From an uncultured Pelagibacteraceae bacterium (GTDB lineage: Bacteria; Pseudomonadota; Alphaproteobacteria; Pelagibacterales; Pelagibacteraceae), in assembly GCA_902524535.1 (NCBI GenBank), contig CABZDR010000005.1:1-64000 (forward strand): a stretch of 64,000 nucleotides of DNA, written 5' to 3'. Under the pieces are notes generated by a model. That model ran no database searches, was not told the origin of the DNA, and was given only the letters and a program-made list of their open reading frames with translations. The position numbers and the translations under genes were made by a program. Shown here piece by piece: positions 17,416-28,668 of the stretch (its first letter is position 1; every line of letters begins with the position of its first letter).

Positions 17416-18522
17416 TTACAACTTATCTATGTATTTATCGTGAAATTTGTCAAAGGTACCTTTTTGTATATTTGATCTAATTGATCTCATCAATTCTTGG
17501 TAAAAATTAATATTATGTAATGTTAGAATCATTGATGCAAGAATTTCATTAGTGTTGAAAAGATGATTTAAATAATTCAAAGAATACTTGTTTAATTCTA
17601 AATTGTCACAATCTTTGTCTAGTGGAGAATTATCATTTTGATATTTTTTATTTTTAACATTAACTCTACCATTCCAAGTAAAAGCTAAGCCTGTTCTTCC
17701 TGATCTCGTAGGTAAAACACAATCAAACATATCAATACCTCTTTTGACTGCTCCTAAAATATCAGAGGGAGTGCCAACACCCATTAAATATCTGGGTTTT
17801 AGCTCGGGTAGATTTGATTTAACATCATCTAAAACTTGAAACATCTCTTTTTGAGTTTCTCCAACTGCTAAGCCACCAAGCGCGTATCCATCAAAACCAA
17901 TTTCAATTAGAGAATTTAGCGACTCAAGTCTTAAATCTTTGAATAAACCTCCTTGTACTATTCCAAATAAAGCTTTGTGCGGATTGTTACCAAAAGCTTT
18001 TTTTGACCTTTTCGCCCAGTATAACGACAAATTCATAGAGTCTCTTATCAAATTATAGTCATTACTTTTTTTAGGGCATTCATCCATAATCATTACAATA
18101 TCAGAATCTAAACCCAATTGAATTTTTATACTTTCTTCTGGACTTAAACTAAATTTTTTCCCATCAACATGTGAATTAAAAATTGCACCCTTTTCTCTAT
18201 CAATTTTATTTAATTTAGATAAAGACATAACTTGAAAACCGCCAGAGTCTGTTAAAATAGGAAGATCACAATTCATAAATTTGTGCAATCCTCCAGCATT
18301 TTTAACACGGTCTACACCTGGTCTAATCATTAAATGATAAGTATTAGAGAGAATTATTTCTGATCCAGTTTTTTTAATATCTCTAATTGTACAAGCCTTA
18401 ACAGTCGCTTGGGTACCGACTGGCATGAAAGCTGGTGTATTGATATTTCCTCTATGTGTTTCGATTAACCCTGATCTTGCAAAATTATCTTTAGCTAAAA
18501 CTTTAAAGGCAAATTTTTTCAA
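17416..18522 (-). CDS. tgt: tRNA-guanine transglycosylase with incomplete zinc site
   Basis: Exchanges guanine-34 for a queuosine precursor in GUN-anticodon tRNAs. The 368-residue length and core motifs are normal: GTQATVKACT near 38, LTDSGGFQVMSLSKL near 91 (the first catalytic Asp), GIVQGG near 190, GLAVGE near 217 and the nucleophile Asp of DMFDCVLPTRSGRTG near 265. The zinc motif, normally Cys-x-Cys-x2-Cys with a His 31 residues after the first Cys, reads C305-D-N307-L-E-L310 with His336: two of three cysteines are missing. queA, often next to tgt, is not here; a cyclophilin gene is. Activity may persist with an altered fold. Confidence 0.93.
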   Translation of the reverse strand: MKKFAFKVLAKDNFARSGLIETHRGNINTPAFMPVGTQATVKACTIRDIKKTGSEIILSNTYHLMIRPGVDRVKNAGGLHKFMNCDLPILTDSGGFQVMSLSKLNKIDREKGAIFNSHVDGKKFSLSPEESIKIQLGLDSDIVMIMDECPKKSNDYNLIRDSMNLSLYWAKRSKKAFGNNPHKALFGIVQGGLFKDLRLESLNSLIEIGFDGYALGGLAVGETQKEMFQVLDDVKSNLPELKPRYLMGVGTPSDILGAVKRGIDMFDCVLPTRSGRTGLAFTWNGRVNVKNKKYQNDNSPLDKDCDNLELNKYSLNYLNHLFNTNEILASMILTLHNINFYQELMRSIRSNIQKGTFDKFHDKYIDKL

Positions 18523-18534
18523 CTTGATTAAAGT

Positions 18535-19095
18535 TTATAAGGATTTAAAACTAACTATTTTGTCAGGATCAGAAACTGAACCATTATTGTTTTCATCGCC
18601 TCTTTTAATTTTATCAACAAACTCCATGCCTTCAATAACTTTTCCAAAAACTGTATATTGTCTATCTAAAAAAGGAGCGGGTTTAAAACAAATAAAGAAT
18701 TGACTGTTCGCACTATTAGGATCAGATGAACGAGCCATTGATAAAGTTCCTCTATCATGAGGTAGACCACTAAACTCTTGTTTTAGATCGGGCAAATCTG
18801 ATCCACCCATACCAGCTCTATTTAGATCAAAATTATTTGAGTCTGATTTGCCAAATTGAACATCACCGGTTTGAGCCATAAAGCCATCTATTACTCTATG
18901 AAAAACAACATTGTCATATTTTCCTGAGTTGGCTAATTCTTTTATTCTATTTACGTGATTTGGTGCAACATCTGGAAATAATTCAATTTTTACATCTCCA
19001 TCTTTTAATTTTAAAATCATAATATTCTCCTGTGCTATTGTTTGATTGATAAATAAAGAAAAAATAAATAAAATTTTTATAAAAAGCTTATTCAT
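18535..19095 (-). CDS. Exported cyclophilin-type peptidyl-prolyl isomerase
   Basis: Catalyses cis-trans isomerisation of prolyl bonds. The 186-residue protein starts with a signal peptide (KLFIKILFIFSLFINQTIA), so it probably acts in the periplasm. Cyclophilin motifs are present: VVFHRVIDGFMAQTGD near 80, GTLSMARSSDPNSANSQFFI near 115, and FLDRQYTVFGKVIEGM near 143. It overlaps coaD by 8 bases and precedes tgt by 12. Confidence 0.94.
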   Translation of the reverse strand: MNKLFIKILFIFSLFINQTIAQENIMILKLKDGDVKIELFPDVAPNHVNRIKELANSGKYDNVVFHRVIDGFMAQTGDVQFGKSDSNNFDLNRAGMGGSDLPDLKQEFSGLPHDRGTLSMARSSDPNSANSQFFICFKPAPFLDRQYTVFGKVIEGMEFVDKIKRGDENNNGSVSDPDKIVSFKSL

Positions 19096-19582
19096 ATTTT
19101 TCCTTTAATGACTTAATTGTACTTTTGGTAGTAAATTTTTTTATATCACCTTTTAATTTGACAATTTCTTTAACAAACTTAGATGAAATTATCTGATTTT
19201 CTACATCAGACATTAAAAAAATTGTCTCAATCTTGTTATTGAGCTTCCGATTCATGCCTGCCAATTGAAATTCATACTCAAAATCTGAAACTGCTCTTAA
19301 ACCTCTTAAAATGATATTCGATTTATATTTTTTACATAAGTCTGTGGTTAAAGAAGAAAAAGAAACAACAACTATTTTTTTTTTATCTAATTTGAGATCG
19401 GAAAACAGAGCTTTTTTGACAATTTCTATTCTCTCAAAAGGGTTGAAAAGATAGTTTTTGTTTTCGCTGTCTGAAACACCAACAACTAATTTATCAAATA
19501 ATTTTAAAGATTTTTTTATAACATCAATATGTCCAAAGGTTATTGGATCAAAGGTACCTGGATAAATAGCAACTTTTGGCAT
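19088..19582 (-). CDS. coaD: Phosphopantetheine adenylyltransferase
   Basis: Catalyses the penultimate step of coenzyme A synthesis, joining 4'-phosphopantetheine to AMP. The 164-residue protein shows the nucleotidyltransferase motif YPGTFDPITFGHIDVI at 7-22, FERIEIVKKAL near 50, ILRGLRAVSDFEYE near 91, and the closing motif ISSKFVKEIVK near 131. The stop and start codons are shared with gyrA upstream (one-base overlap at 19582). Confidence 0.95.
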   Translation of the reverse strand: MPKVAIYPGTFDPITFGHIDVIKKSLKLFDKLVVGVSDSENKNYLFNPFERIEIVKKALFSDLKLDKKKIVVVSFSSLTTDLCKKYKSNIILRGLRAVSDFEYEFQLAGMNRKLNNKIETIFLMSDVENQIISSKFVKEIVKLKGDIKKFTTKSTIKSLKEKYE

Positions 19583-22161
19583 TATATCAAATTATCATCA
19601 ATCTTTATTGATGAAACAACTTTTTCATCACCTGAAAGTTTAATTATTCTAACCCCTTGAGTGTTTCTACCTGCAGTTCTAATTTCTTTAACTGCAACTC
19701 TTATTACTCTCCCTTTGTTTGTCGATATCATAATTTCATCACCCTCAAAGACTGGAAATGAAGAGGCTATGTTTCCATTTCTTGGTGAATTTACAATCCC
19801 AATTATCCCCTTTCCACCTCTGTTGGTAACCCTGTAATCTTTATGAGATGTTTTCTTACCGAAACCATTTTCTGTAATTGATAAAATAAATTTTTCGGTA
19901 GCTTTTAATTCAGATTTTTCATCTTTGCCATTTTTAGTGCTTTTTTTAATTTTGTCGTTATCAATTATTGATAGTGATACAATTTCATCATTTGGTGCTA
20001 ATTCAAGACCTTTAATTCCTTTAGAGGATCTGCCTTTAAATATTCTCAGTTTTTTAGATTCAAACCTTATACATTTACCAAATTTTGTGCTTAAAATAAT
20101 ATCTTGATCATCTTTGCAAATTTTAACTCCTACTATCTTATCGTTACTGTCTAGTTTCATAGCAATCTTTCCAGAAGCATTGATTGATGAAAAATCCTCC
20201 AAACTATTTTTTCTAATTTTTCCTTTAGAGGTTGCAAAGACTATTTGAAAATCTTTTAAGCTATTATTATCATCAGGAAATGGCATTATAGAGCTTATAG
20301 ATTGATGATTTTTTAAGGGTAAAATGTTAAATAAAGATTTTCCCTTGGATGAAGCTGAGCCTTCAGGAATTTTCCAAGCTTTTAATCTGTATACCAAACC
20401 TTCTGTAGAAAAGAAAAGCATAGATGTATGAGTATTTACAGACAAAGTTTGAATTACTGAGTCTTCATTTCTAGTTGTTATGCCAGTCTTACCCTTGCCG
20501 CCCCTTTTTTGAGTTTTTAGATTATTTAAAGATCCTCTTTTTATATAACCTTGTAATGTGACAGTTATTATGACTGATTGTTTCTGAATGGTTTCCTCTA
20601 TGTCATAGTTGAGCACTGCATCAATAATTTTTGTTCTTCTAGGAGTAGAATATTTCTCTTTAATTGTTTTTAATTCCTCACTAATTACTTTTAATAATTC
20701 TTTTTTAGATGAAATTATCTTTTTATATTTTAAAATTAGCTCAGCCAGTTTTTTTATCTCAACTTCTATTTCGTTAATTCCTAAAGCAGTTAGTTTTTGC
20801 AATCTTAGTTCTAAAATAGCATTAACTTGTTCTTCAGATAAATTATAAATATCTTTTTTACTTTTATTTTCTACTAAAGAAATTAATTTTTTAGATTTGT
20901 TAATTTTCCACTTAGTTTTTGAAATAGATATTTTCGCTTCATCAGGATTTTTCGAACTTCTAATAATTTTTATAACTTTATCTAAATTTTCAACTGATAC
21001 TGAAAGACCTATCAAAATATGAGCTCTATCCTCAGCTTTACGTAAATCAAATTTTGTTTTTTTAATTACTATATCTTCCCTAAAATTTAAAAAACTTGAA
21101 AGAAAATCTTTTAGATTACATGTTTCTGGTTTTCCATCTACTATAGCTAAAGTATTAAAACCAAAAGAACTCTCTATCTGTGTATTTTTATACAATTGTC
21201 TTTTTACTGTTTCTGGCTCTACTCCACTTCTCAAATCTATTGAAACTCTAATACCTTCTCTATTTGACTCATCTCTTATGTCTCTAATGCCCTCTATTTT
21301 CTTTTCTCGAACTAACTGAGCTATTCTTTCATTTAAAACTGATTTATTCACTTGATATGGTATAGAAGTTATAACCAATCTTTCTCTATTATTTTTTAAA
21401 CTTTCAATTGTTATTTCACCTCTTATTTTGAAAGATCCTCTGCCTTTATTATAGCCTTGTTTGATAATATCTTTGCCTATTATTACCCCTCCTGTAGGAA
21501 AATCTGGACCAGGAATGTGTCTCATAAGATCTTTAATCTTAATATCTTTATTTTCGATTAAAGCTAATGTTCCATCAATAACCTCTCCTAAATTATGCGG
21601 AGGTATACTTGTTGCCATTCCAACTGCGATACCACCCGCACCATTGACCAATAAATTTGGAAATTGTGCTGGTAAAACAGTTGGTTCTCTTTCTGTTTCA
21701 TCATAATTACTTTTGAAATCAATTGTATTTTTTTCTATATCATCAATCAAAAATTGAGAGACTTTAGACAATCGTGTTTCAGTATATCTCATTGCCGCAG
21801 CTGGATCGCCATCTATAGACCCAAAATTACCTTGGCCATCAACTAATGGAAGACTCATTGAAAAGTCTTGAACCATCCTTACTAATGCATCATACACAGA
21901 TTGGTCACCATGAGGATGATATTTACCAATAACATCTCCAACTATTCTAGCAGACTTTCTAAATTGTTTTGACCAATCATAACCACCCTTATACATTGCA
22001 TATAATATTCTTCTATGAACTGGCTTTAATCCATCTCTTATATCTGGCAAAGCTCTACTTACTATAACGCTCATTGCATAAGAGAGATAAGATGAACTCA
22101 TCTCATCATGAACGGAAATTAGTTTTATATTTTGATCTTTAGAAGTTTCTGATTTTTCCAT
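19582..22161 (-). CDS. gyrA: DNA gyrase subunit A
   Basis: Breaks and rejoins DNA in the gyrase A2B2 complex that introduces negative supercoils. The 859-residue protein has the catalytic Tyr126 in [10 protein letters not shown], the domain with [19 protein letters not shown], and the six-bladed C-terminal beta-pinwheel. The GyrA box appears as [10 protein letters not shown]. In the quinolone-determining region the sequence is [13 protein letters not shown], so the position equivalent to E. coli Ser83 is Gln87 and Asp87 is kept as Asp91. It lies five bases after ssb on the same strand. Confidence 0.98.
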   Translation of the reverse strand: MEKSETSKDQNIKLISVHDEMSSSYLSYAMSVIVSRALPDIRDGLKPVHRRILYAMYKGGYDWSKQFRKSARIVGDVIGKYHPHGDQSVYDALVRMVQDFSMSLPLVDGQGNFGSIDGDPAAAMRYTETRLSKVSQFLIDDIEKNTIDFKSNYDETEREPTVLPAQFPNLLVNGAGGIAVGMATSIPPHNLGEVIDGTLALIENKDIKIKDLMRHIPGPDFPTGGVIIGKDIIKQGYNKGRGSFKIRGEITIESLKNNRERLVITSIPYQVNKSVLNERIAQLVREKKIEGIRDIRDESNREGIRVSIDLRSGVEPETVKRQLYKNTQIESSFGFNTLAIVDGKPETCNLKDFLSSFLNFREDIVIKKTKFDLRKAEDRAHILIGLSVSVENLDKVIKIIRSSKNPDEAKISISKTKWKINKSKKLISLVENKSKKDIYNLSEEQVNAILELRLQKLTALGINEIEVEIKKLAELILKYKKIISSKKELLKVISEELKTIKEKYSTPRRTKIIDAVLNYDIEETIQKQSVIITVTLQGYIKRGSLNNLKTQKRGGKGKTGITTRNEDSVIQTLSVNTHTSMLFFSTEGLVYRLKAWKIPEGSASSKGKSLFNILPLKNHQSISSIMPFPDDNNSLKDFQIVFATSKGKIRKNSLEDFSSINASGKIAMKLDSNDKIVGVKICKDDQDIILSTKFGKCIRFESKKLRIFKGRSSKGIKGLELAPNDEIVSLSIIDNDKIKKSTKNGKDEKSELKATEKFILSITENGFGKKTSHKDYRVTNRGGKGIIGIVNSPRNGNIASSFPVFEGDEIMISTNKGRVIRVAVKEIRTAGRNTQGVRIIKLSGDEKVVSSIKIDDNLI

Positions 22162-22166
22162 AAATT

Positions 22167-22622
22167 TTAAAAAGGAATATCGTCATCCATATCATTTGAT
22201 ATTTGAGACATTTCCTCATTATTTTTAGAAGACTGTGTATTATCGTTAGCAATTCCTCCTCCAGAATTGCCACCTCCTAACATTGTAAGAGATGAATTAT
22301 AACCTTGAATAACTATCTCTGTGGAAAATTTATCTTGACCAGATTGTTCATCTTTCCATTTCCTAGTCGCTATTTGACCTTCAACATAAATTTGTGCACC
22401 TTTTTTTAAATATTGTTGCACAACATTCACCAATCCTTCATTAAATACAACTATACGGTGCCACTCTGTTTTTTCTTTTTTTTCACCTGTATTTTTATCT
22501 TTCCAAGATTGACTTGTTGCTAAGCTCAATCTAGCTACATTTTTTCCGTTAACCATTTGTTTAATCTCAGGATCTGCGCCCAAACGACCAATTAAAAGTA
22601 CTTTATTTAAACTTCCAGCCAT
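22167..22622 (-). CDS. ssb: Single-stranded DNA-binding protein
   Basis: Coats single-stranded DNA in replication and repair. The 151-residue protein has the OB-fold start [28 protein letters not shown] near 52, [15 protein letters not shown] near 75, then a glycine/asparagine-rich linker and the acidic partner-docking tail DMDDDIPF. It is divergent from uvrA with 90 bases between them, and gyrA follows it. I saw no convincing alphaproteobacterial SOS box in the spacer. Confidence 0.97.
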   Translation of the reverse strand: MAGSLNKVLLIGRLGADPEIKQMVNGKNVARLSLATSQSWKDKNTGEKKEKTEWHRIVVFNEGLVNVVQQYLKKGAQIYVEGQIATRKWKDEQSGQDKFSTEIVIQGYNSSLTMLGGGNSGGGIANDNTQSSKNNEEMSQISNDMDDDIPF

Positions 22623-22712
22623 AATATTTTAATATTTGTTATTTTAATTTATAGGATTTATATCACAATTTACTCTGAATAATAATTTTATTAAGTCAAA
22701 GCAACAAAAATT

Positions 22713-25568
22713 ATGATTAAAAAGATAGTTATTAAGGGAGCTAAAGAACATAATTTGAAGAATATTTCTTTAGAGATTCCTAAAGACAAATTTGTAGTAA
22801 TAACAGGTCTATCTGGATCGGGAAAATCTTCTTTAGCCTTTGACACAGTTTATGCAGAAGGCCAAAGAAGATATGTTGAAAGTTTATCTGCCTATGCCAG
22901 ACAATTCTTAGATAAAATGAAAAAACCAAATGTGGATTTGATTGAAGGATTAAGCCCTGCTATATCCATTGAGCAAAAAAATACCTCAAAAAATCCAAGA
23001 TCTACTGTTGCAACTGTTACAGAGATTTATGATTACATGAGAGTTTTGTATGCAAGAGCAGGAATTCCTTATTCACCTTTTACAGGTAAACCAATAGAAT
23101 CACAAACCGTAACTCAAATAGTTGACAAAATTAAAACCTTACCAAAAAAATCAACCATCTATCTTTATGCACCAATTGTTAGAGGGCGTAAGGGTGAATA
23201 TAAGAAAGAAATTTTAGGGTATAAAAAAAGAGGCTTTAGAAAAATTAAGATTGACGAAATTCTTTATGATATAGAGAAAGTTCCTGAATTAAATAAGAAA
23301 ATTAAACATGATATATCAATTCTTGTAGATAGAATTGTTTTGAATTCGTCTTTAGGAAATAGATTGGCTGAAGGTATTGAGACGGCCATAAATTTAGCTA
23401 ATGGTTTACTTTTTGTTGAATATGAAGACGAGACCTTACCAAAAAAATTCAGAAAAACTGAAAAATTAATATTTTCTACTAAATTTGCTTGTCCTGAAAG
23501 TGGTTTTACAATTGAAGAAATTGAGCCTAGACTTTTCTCTTTTAATAGTCCTTTTGGTGCGTGTGAGGAATGTGAGGGAATAGGCATAAAACTTAATGTT
23601 GATCCAAATTTGGTAATTCCAAATGAAAAAAAAAGTATCGCTGATGGTGCAATAGAACCGTGGGCTAAAACAACTACATTATATTATGCACAAACATTAA
23701 CATCTTTATCAAAACATTATGGTTTCTCAATGGATGATAAATGGTCAAAACTCTCAAAAAAAATCAAAGATATTATTTTATATGGTTCAGATGAAGAGGA
23801 AATTAAATTTACATACGATGATGGCTACGAAAAATATTCCCATAAAAAGACATTTGAGGGCGTTATCAATAATTTGGAGAGAAGGTATCTTGAAACTGAT
23901 AGTGATTGGAAAAGAGAAGAAATAGCTCAATATCAGTCTGACACAAAATGCGAAAGATGTAATGGCCATAGACTAAAAGATGAGGCGCTTTGTGTAAAAA
24001 TTGATGGGATGCATATAAGTGAAGTCACAGAAAAATCTATATTAGATGCTGCAAAATGGTTTGAGAATCTCAAAAATAAGCTTGATAAGAGACAATTTAA
24101 AATAGCTGAACATATCTTGAAAGAAATTAATGAAAGACTAAATTTTCTTTTAAATGTTGGTTTAGATTATTTAACTCTTTCAAGAGAATCCGGAACACTG
24201 TCTGGTGGTGAGGCTCAAAGAATAAGATTAGCTTCACAAATAGGATCTGGATTAACAGGTGTACTTTATGTTTTAGATGAACCATCAATTGGTTTGCACC
24301 AAAAAGATAATGTTAAACTTATTAATGCTCTAAAAAGATTGAGAGATTTAGGAAACACAGTAATTGTAGTAGAGCACGACACTGAAACAATGGAAAATGC
24401 AGATCATATCATTGATCTTGGTCCAGAAGCAGGAAATAAAGGAGGCGAGGTAGTTGCTCAGGGGACATTTCAAGATATAAGTAAAAATAAAAACAGTATT
24501 ACAGGTAAATATCTTTCAAATAAATTTAAAATAAATATCCCAGCTAAAAGACGTTTAGCTAAAAACGGTAGATTTTTAGAAATTACTGGAGCAAGTGGAA
24601 ATAATTTAGATAATGTTAATTTAAAAATACCTTTAGGAAGTTTAACCTGTGTTACCGGTGTATCTGGAAGTGGTAAATCTACACTTGTATTACAAACTTT
24701 GTATAACGCTCTAAATTTAACTTTAAATAATAATAAATCTAGAAAAATTCCAAAACCTTTTAAAGGTTTCAAGGGAACTGAATTAATTGACAAGATAATA
24801 GATATTGATCAATCACCCATTGGAAGAACTCCTAGATCAAATCCAGCAACTTATACTGGTGCTTTTGGACCAATCAGAGACTGGTTTACCGGATTACCAG
24901 AGTCAAAGACGCGTGGTTATAAACCAGGAAGATTTTCATTTAACGTTAGAGGAGGTAGATGTGAGGCTTGTGAAGGAGATGGTGTTATTACTTATGAAAT
25001 GCACTTTCTTCCTGATGTTTATATTCAATGTGATGAATGTAAAGGCACTCGTTATAACCGAGAAACTTTAGAAATTAAATTTAAAGACAAAAGTATTGCT
25101 GATGTTTTAAATATGACTGTTGATGAGGGATGTGAATATTTTGAAAATATTTCAAATATAAAAACTAAGTTGTTAACTCTAAAAAAAGTTGGTTTAGGAT
25201 ATATCAAAATAGGACAACAAGCGACAACTCTATCGGGAGGAGAAGCTCAAAGAATCAAGCTTGCAAAAGAATTATCTAAAAGATCCACTGGAAGAACAAT
25301 GTACATCCTGGACGAGCCGACAACAGGTCTTCATCAGCACGATATTAAGAAGTTACTTGAAATTTTGCATACTTTTGTGGCCTTAGGTAATACGGTAGTT
25401 GTTATAGAGCATAATTTGGATGTGATTAAAACCGCTGATTATATAGTTGATATGGGCCCTGAAGGAGGTGTTAAAGGCGGAAAAATTATTGCTGAGGGGA
25501 AACCAGAGGAGATATGTAAAGTACATGAAAGCTATACTGGCAAATATTTAAAGCCTCTTTTATATTAA
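22713..25568 (+). CDS. uvrA: UvrABC excinuclease subunit A
   Basis: ATP-dependent damage-recognition subunit of nucleotide excision repair, 951 residues. It carries two ABC ATPase modules: Walker [10 protein letters not shown] near 31 and GVSGSGKST near 649, ABC signatures [15 protein letters not shown] and [15 protein letters not shown], and Walker [11 protein letters not shown] and [10 protein letters not shown]. Zinc fingers are visible as [16 protein letters not shown] and CEACEGDG ... CDECKGTR. It is divergent from ssb, the classic uvrA-ssb arrangement. Confidence 0.98.
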   Translation: MIKKIVIKGAKEHNLKNISLEIPKDKFVVITGLSGSGKSSLAFDTVYAEGQRRYVESLSAYARQFLDKMKKPNVDLIEGLSPAISIEQKNTSKNPRSTVATVTEIYDYMRVLYARAGIPYSPFTGKPIESQTVTQIVDKIKTLPKKSTIYLYAPIVRGRKGEYKKEILGYKKRGFRKIKIDEILYDIEKVPELNKKIKHDISILVDRIVLNSSLGNRLAEGIETAINLANGLLFVEYEDETLPKKFRKTEKLIFSTKFACPESGFTIEEIEPRLFSFNSPFGACEECEGIGIKLNVDPNLVIPNEKKSIADGAIEPWAKTTTLYYAQTLTSLSKHYGFSMDDKWSKLSKKIKDIILYGSDEEEIKFTYDDGYEKYSHKKTFEGVINNLERRYLETDSDWKREEIAQYQSDTKCERCNGHRLKDEALCVKIDGMHISEVTEKSILDAAKWFENLKNKLDKRQFKIAEHILKEINERLNFLLNVGLDYLTLSRESGTLSGGEAQRIRLASQIGSGLTGVLYVLDEPSIGLHQKDNVKLINALKRLRDLGNTVIVVEHDTETMENADHIIDLGPEAGNKGGEVVAQGTFQDISKNKNSITGKYLSNKFKINIPAKRRLAKNGRFLEITGASGNNLDNVNLKIPLGSLTCVTGVSGSGKSTLVLQTLYNALNLTLNNNKSRKIPKPFKGFKGTELIDKIIDIDQSPIGRTPRSNPATYTGAFGPIRDWFTGLPESKTRGYKPGRFSFNVRGGRCEACEGDGVITYEMHFLPDVYIQCDECKGTRYNRETLEIKFKDKSIADVLNMTVDEGCEYFENISNIKTKLLTLKKVGLGYIKIGQQATTLSGGEAQRIKLAKELSKRSTGRTMYILDEPTTGLHQHDIKKLLEILHTFVALGNTVVVIEHNLDVIKTADYIVDMGPEGGVKGGKIIAEGKPEEICKVHESYTGKYLKPLLY

Positions 25569-25610
25569 AATTTATGACTTATTTTAATAAAATTAGTATA
25601 TAATTTAACT

Positions 25611-26213
25611 ATGACAAGTTTACTTTCATCACTATCAAGAACAGTACATGTATCCGTAATAATTTCTATTATACTTTTTGTGGGATTTTTTTTTCATAAT
25701 GAGGGATTTGCTTTCGATAGATTGTTCTGGAGTTGGTTGGCTAGATATACACACGTATTAGTTGGCATCATGTGGATTGGCCTTTTATGGTATTTTAATT
25801 TTGTTCAAATACCAAATATGGCAAAAATTCCCGATGAACAGAAACCAGCTATTGGAAAAGTTATTGCACCAGCAGCATTATTTTATTTTAGATGGGCAGC
25901 TGCCTTTACGGTTATTTCTGGATTAATATTAGCCGGTCTAAATGGTTATTTACATGATGCTATGACACTAAGTGTTGGATCTGGTATACCTAAACATACG
26001 GCAATTGGCATAGGCATGTGGCTTGGTTTAATAATGGCTTTTAATGTTTGGTTTGTAATTTGGCCAAATCAAAAAAGAGCTTTAGGGATGGTTGAGTGTG
26101 AGCCTGATCTAAAAGCAAAGTCAGCTAAAACTGCTATGCTTTTTTCTAGAACAAATACTTTGTTGTCAATACCAATGTTACTGACAATGGTAGCTGCACA
26201 AAACTTGTATTAA
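25611..26213 (+). CDS. PuuD-like membrane protein
   Basis: A 200-residue protein with five or six hydrophobic helices (about 15-28, 40-65, 88-112, 128-150 and 178-197). It resembles the membrane half of urate hydroxylase PuuD, with RYTHVLVGIMWIGLLWYFNF near 43, FYFRWAAAFTVISGL near 91 and MAFNVWFVIWPNQKRAL near 143. PuuD proteins usually carry a C-terminal cytochrome c, which is missing here (no CxxCH). Conserved His and Trp residues in helices could bind haem. The role is uncertain; no purine-degradation genes are nearby. Its stop is interlocked with that of secF in TTAA. Confidence 0.7.
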   Translation: MTSLLSSLSRTVHVSVIISIILFVGFFFHNEGFAFDRLFWSWLARYTHVLVGIMWIGLLWYFNFVQIPNMAKIPDEQKPAIGKVIAPAALFYFRWAAAFTVISGLILAGLNGYLHDAMTLSVGSGIPKHTAIGIGMWLGLIMAFNVWFVIWPNQKRALGMVECEPDLKAKSAKTAMLFSRTNTLLSIPMLLTMVAAQNLY

Positions 26214-27097
26214 TCCTTTTCGTTATCTTTTAAAATTGTTTTTTGAGATACATTAAGTCTAACTAAAACAGTATTTGCAATATATATTGATGAATAAGTT
26301 CCAAAAATAACACCAAAAATCATAGCCAAAGAAAAACCTTTTAAAATTTCACCACCAAAAAAAAATATCGATAATAAAGCTAATAAAGTTGTTATAGAGG
26401 TAATTAAAGTCCTTGATAATGTTTCGTTAATAGAAATATTTGTTAATTCAAAAATTTTAATGTCAGCATACTTTCTTAAATTTTCTCTCACTCTATCAAA
26501 TATTACGACCGTATCGTTCATAGAATAACCAACAATTGTTAAAACAGCAGCAATAATTGACAAGTTAATCTCTAGTCCAAGTAAAGAAAAAAGTCCTAAA
26601 GTCACAATAACATCATGAAATAAAGCTAGAATAGCACCTAAACTAAATTGCCATTCAAATCTAATCCAAATATAAATAAGCATTAGTGCTAGGGCAACAG
26701 ATATTGCAATTACTCCAGATCTTAACAATTCAGCGCTCACTTTGGGTCCGACATTTTCAACTCTTCTAAAATTAAAATTATTTCCAAAAGATTTATCTAA
26801 ATTTTTATTTATTTCCTCAATTACATTTTTATTTTTATTATTTTCAAATTTAATTAAGAAATCTGTATCGTTTCCAAATTTTTTAACCGAAACATCACCT
26901 AAATTCATTTGGCTAAGGTTATCTCTTAAAGATGATACATTAATTTTTTTATCATTTGATCTTAATTCAATAAGTGTTCCACCTTTGAAATCTATTCCAA
27001 AATTTAAACCCTTAAAAATCAAAAAAAATAAAGAAACAACAACTAAAGATACAGATAATATATTAAACTGATTATAGTATTTATTAAAAGCAATCAT
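26210..27097 (-). CDS. secF: Protein-export membrane protein SecF
   Basis: Partner of SecD in the proton-driven pulling complex that assists Sec translocation. The 295-residue protein has TM1 followed by the family motif GIDFKGGTLIELR near 33, a short periplasmic domain, then five helices with AIVNVGPKV-like VGPKVSAELLRSG near 115, GYSMNDTVVIFDRVREN near 190 and ISINETLSRTLITS near 222. It follows secD by one base. Confidence 0.96.
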   Translation of the reverse strand: MIAFNKYYNQFNILSVSLVVVSLFFLIFKGLNFGIDFKGGTLIELRSNDKKINVSSLRDNLSQMNLGDVSVKKFGNDTDFLIKFENNKNKNVIEEINKNLDKSFGNNFNFRRVENVGPKVSAELLRSGVIAISVALALMLIYIWIRFEWQFSLGAILALFHDVIVTLGLFSLLGLEINLSIIAAVLTIVGYSMNDTVVIFDRVRENLRKYADIKIFELTNISINETLSRTLITSITTLLALLSIFFFGGEILKGFSLAMIFGVIFGTYSSIYIANTVLVRLNVSQKTILKDNEKD

Positions 27098-27098
27098 C

Positions 27099-28652
27099 TT
27101 AAATTAAGCCACCTTTTTCTTTATTTTTTGATACATACAATACAGTCAATAATCTAGCGATAAAATAAACTGAAAAAAGAGTTGTAAAAATACCAACACC
27201 TACTGTAAGAGAAAACCCTTTTATAGGACCTGAGCCCATGAAAAAAAGAATTATCGCTGCTAATAAAGTCGTAATGTTTGCATCTAATATTGCAGTTCTA
27301 GATTTTGTATAACCACTATCAAAGGCAATTAAATTATTTTTTTCATTTTTTAATTCCTCTTTAATTCTCTCAAAAATTAAAACATTTGCATCAACTGCCA
27401 TACCAACTGTTAGTATTATTCCTGCTATTCCTGGTAAAGTTAAAGTTGCTTCAAAAATTGTTAAAACGCCAACTAATAAAAACAAATTAATAATTAACGC
27501 AATATTTGTTATTAACCCAAATATTTTATACTTTACAAAAATAAATAAAATGACGAGAGCAAATCCAATAATTAAAGCTATGATCCCAGCATTAATTGAG
27601 TCTTGTCCTAAATCTGGACCCACAGTTCTCTCCTCAATAATACTTAATGGTGCAGGTAAAGCTCCAGATCTTAATAATAAAGCAAGATCTGTGGCTGATT
27701 GAAAAGTAAAACCTCCACTTATTTGACCAGATCCACTAGCAATTACATCTCTTATTACTGGGGCACTGATTATTTTTCCATCTAAAACAATTGCTAATTG
27801 TTTTCCTATACCAGTTGATGTAGCTTTTCCAAATCTTTTAGCACCTACCCTATCAAGAGTGAATGAAACAACTGTCTCATTATTTTCACTATCCATCCTA
27901 GGTTGAGCATCAAGAAGATTGTCACCACTAAGAATTATTCTTTTACTAACCATTGCCTCTTCAGAATTATCTTCATACATTAATTTTTCTGCTCCAAAGG
28001 AGTCCTCGTCATTATTTGTTACAAATCTAAATGTTAAATTTGCAGTTTTACCAAGAAGGGCTTTAATTCTCATTGGATCATCAAGACCTGGTAATTCAAC
28101 TAAAATTCTATCATTACCACGCTTAAGGATATTGGGTTCATTAGTACCTATTTCGTCTACTCTTCTTCTAACTATTTCTAGAGCTTGGTCTTGAGATGAA
28201 GTTTTGATTTCAATAATCCCCTGTCTTGAAAAATTTACAGTGAGAACATTATTATCTTCTTCGATTTCTAATTGGTGTGATTTAAATCTTTGATAATAAG
28301 GATTAATTTCACTCTCTTCGTCACTAAACTCGTCTAGGATAATTTGTTTAAATTCATCATCTACAGAAAATGATAATTGTTGATCTGAAAGTTTTATATT
28401 CCTAATTCTAATATTTTTTTCTTTAAAATAATTTCTAATAGTAATTGATAAATTTTGAAGTTTTTGTTCAATAACTGGACTATTATCAATTTCTAATAAT
28501 AAATAAGATCCACCTTGTAAATCTAAACCAAGATTAATTTTTTTATTCAATATTTCATTACTGAACTTAAGTAAATTAGATGATGCAAAAAAAATAAATA
28601 TTAAAGATATTAAGGAAATAAAAATTATTCTTAATTTAGAAAAGTATAACAC
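27099..28652 (-). CDS. secD: Protein-export membrane protein SecD
   Basis: Large RND-type component of the SecDF complex, 517 residues. After an N-terminal helix it has NLGLDLQGGSYLLLEI near 40, the periplasmic P1 domain, NILVELPGLDD-like DRILVELPGLDDP near 180, and the C-terminal helices with LTLPGIAGIILTVGMAVDANVLIFERIKEE split across 405-435. The conserved Asp and Arg of the proton path are in AVDANVLIFERI. It sits between yajC and secF. Confidence 0.97.
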   Translation of the reverse strand: MLYFSKLRIIFISLISLIFIFFASSNLLKFSNEILNKKINLGLDLQGGSYLLLEIDNSPVIEQKLQNLSITIRNYFKEKNIRIRNIKLSDQQLSFSVDDEFKQIILDEFSDEESEINPYYQRFKSHQLEIEEDNNVLTVNFSRQGIIEIKTSSQDQALEIVRRRVDEIGTNEPNILKRGNDRILVELPGLDDPMRIKALLGKTANLTFRFVTNNDEDSFGAEKLMYEDNSEEAMVSKRIILSGDNLLDAQPRMDSENNETVVSFTLDRVGAKRFGKATSTGIGKQLAIVLDGKIISAPVIRDVIASGSGQISGGFTFQSATDLALLLRSGALPAPLSIIEERTVGPDLGQDSINAGIIALIIGFALVILFIFVKYKIFGLITNIALIINLFLLVGVLTIFEATLTLPGIAGIILTVGMAVDANVLIFERIKEELKNEKNNLIAFDSGYTKSRTAILDANITTLLAAIILFFMGSGPIKGFSLTVGVGIFTTLFSVYFIARLLTVLYVSKNKEKGGLI

Positions 28653-28668
28653 TTTAAAAAAATGAAAT

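Noticed and set aside
20609-21706. Plus-strand ORFs opposite gyrA.
   Set aside because: They are antisense shadows of a fully conserved gyrase A gene.
22623-22712. Possible LexA/SOS box between ssb and uvrA.
   Set aside because: No GTTC-N7-GTTC or related palindrome could be seen; the spacer is only AT-rich.
24805-25071. An 88-codon plus-strand ORF in another frame of uvrA.
   Set aside because: It lies wholly inside the second ATPase module of uvrA, which has intact motifs in its own frame.
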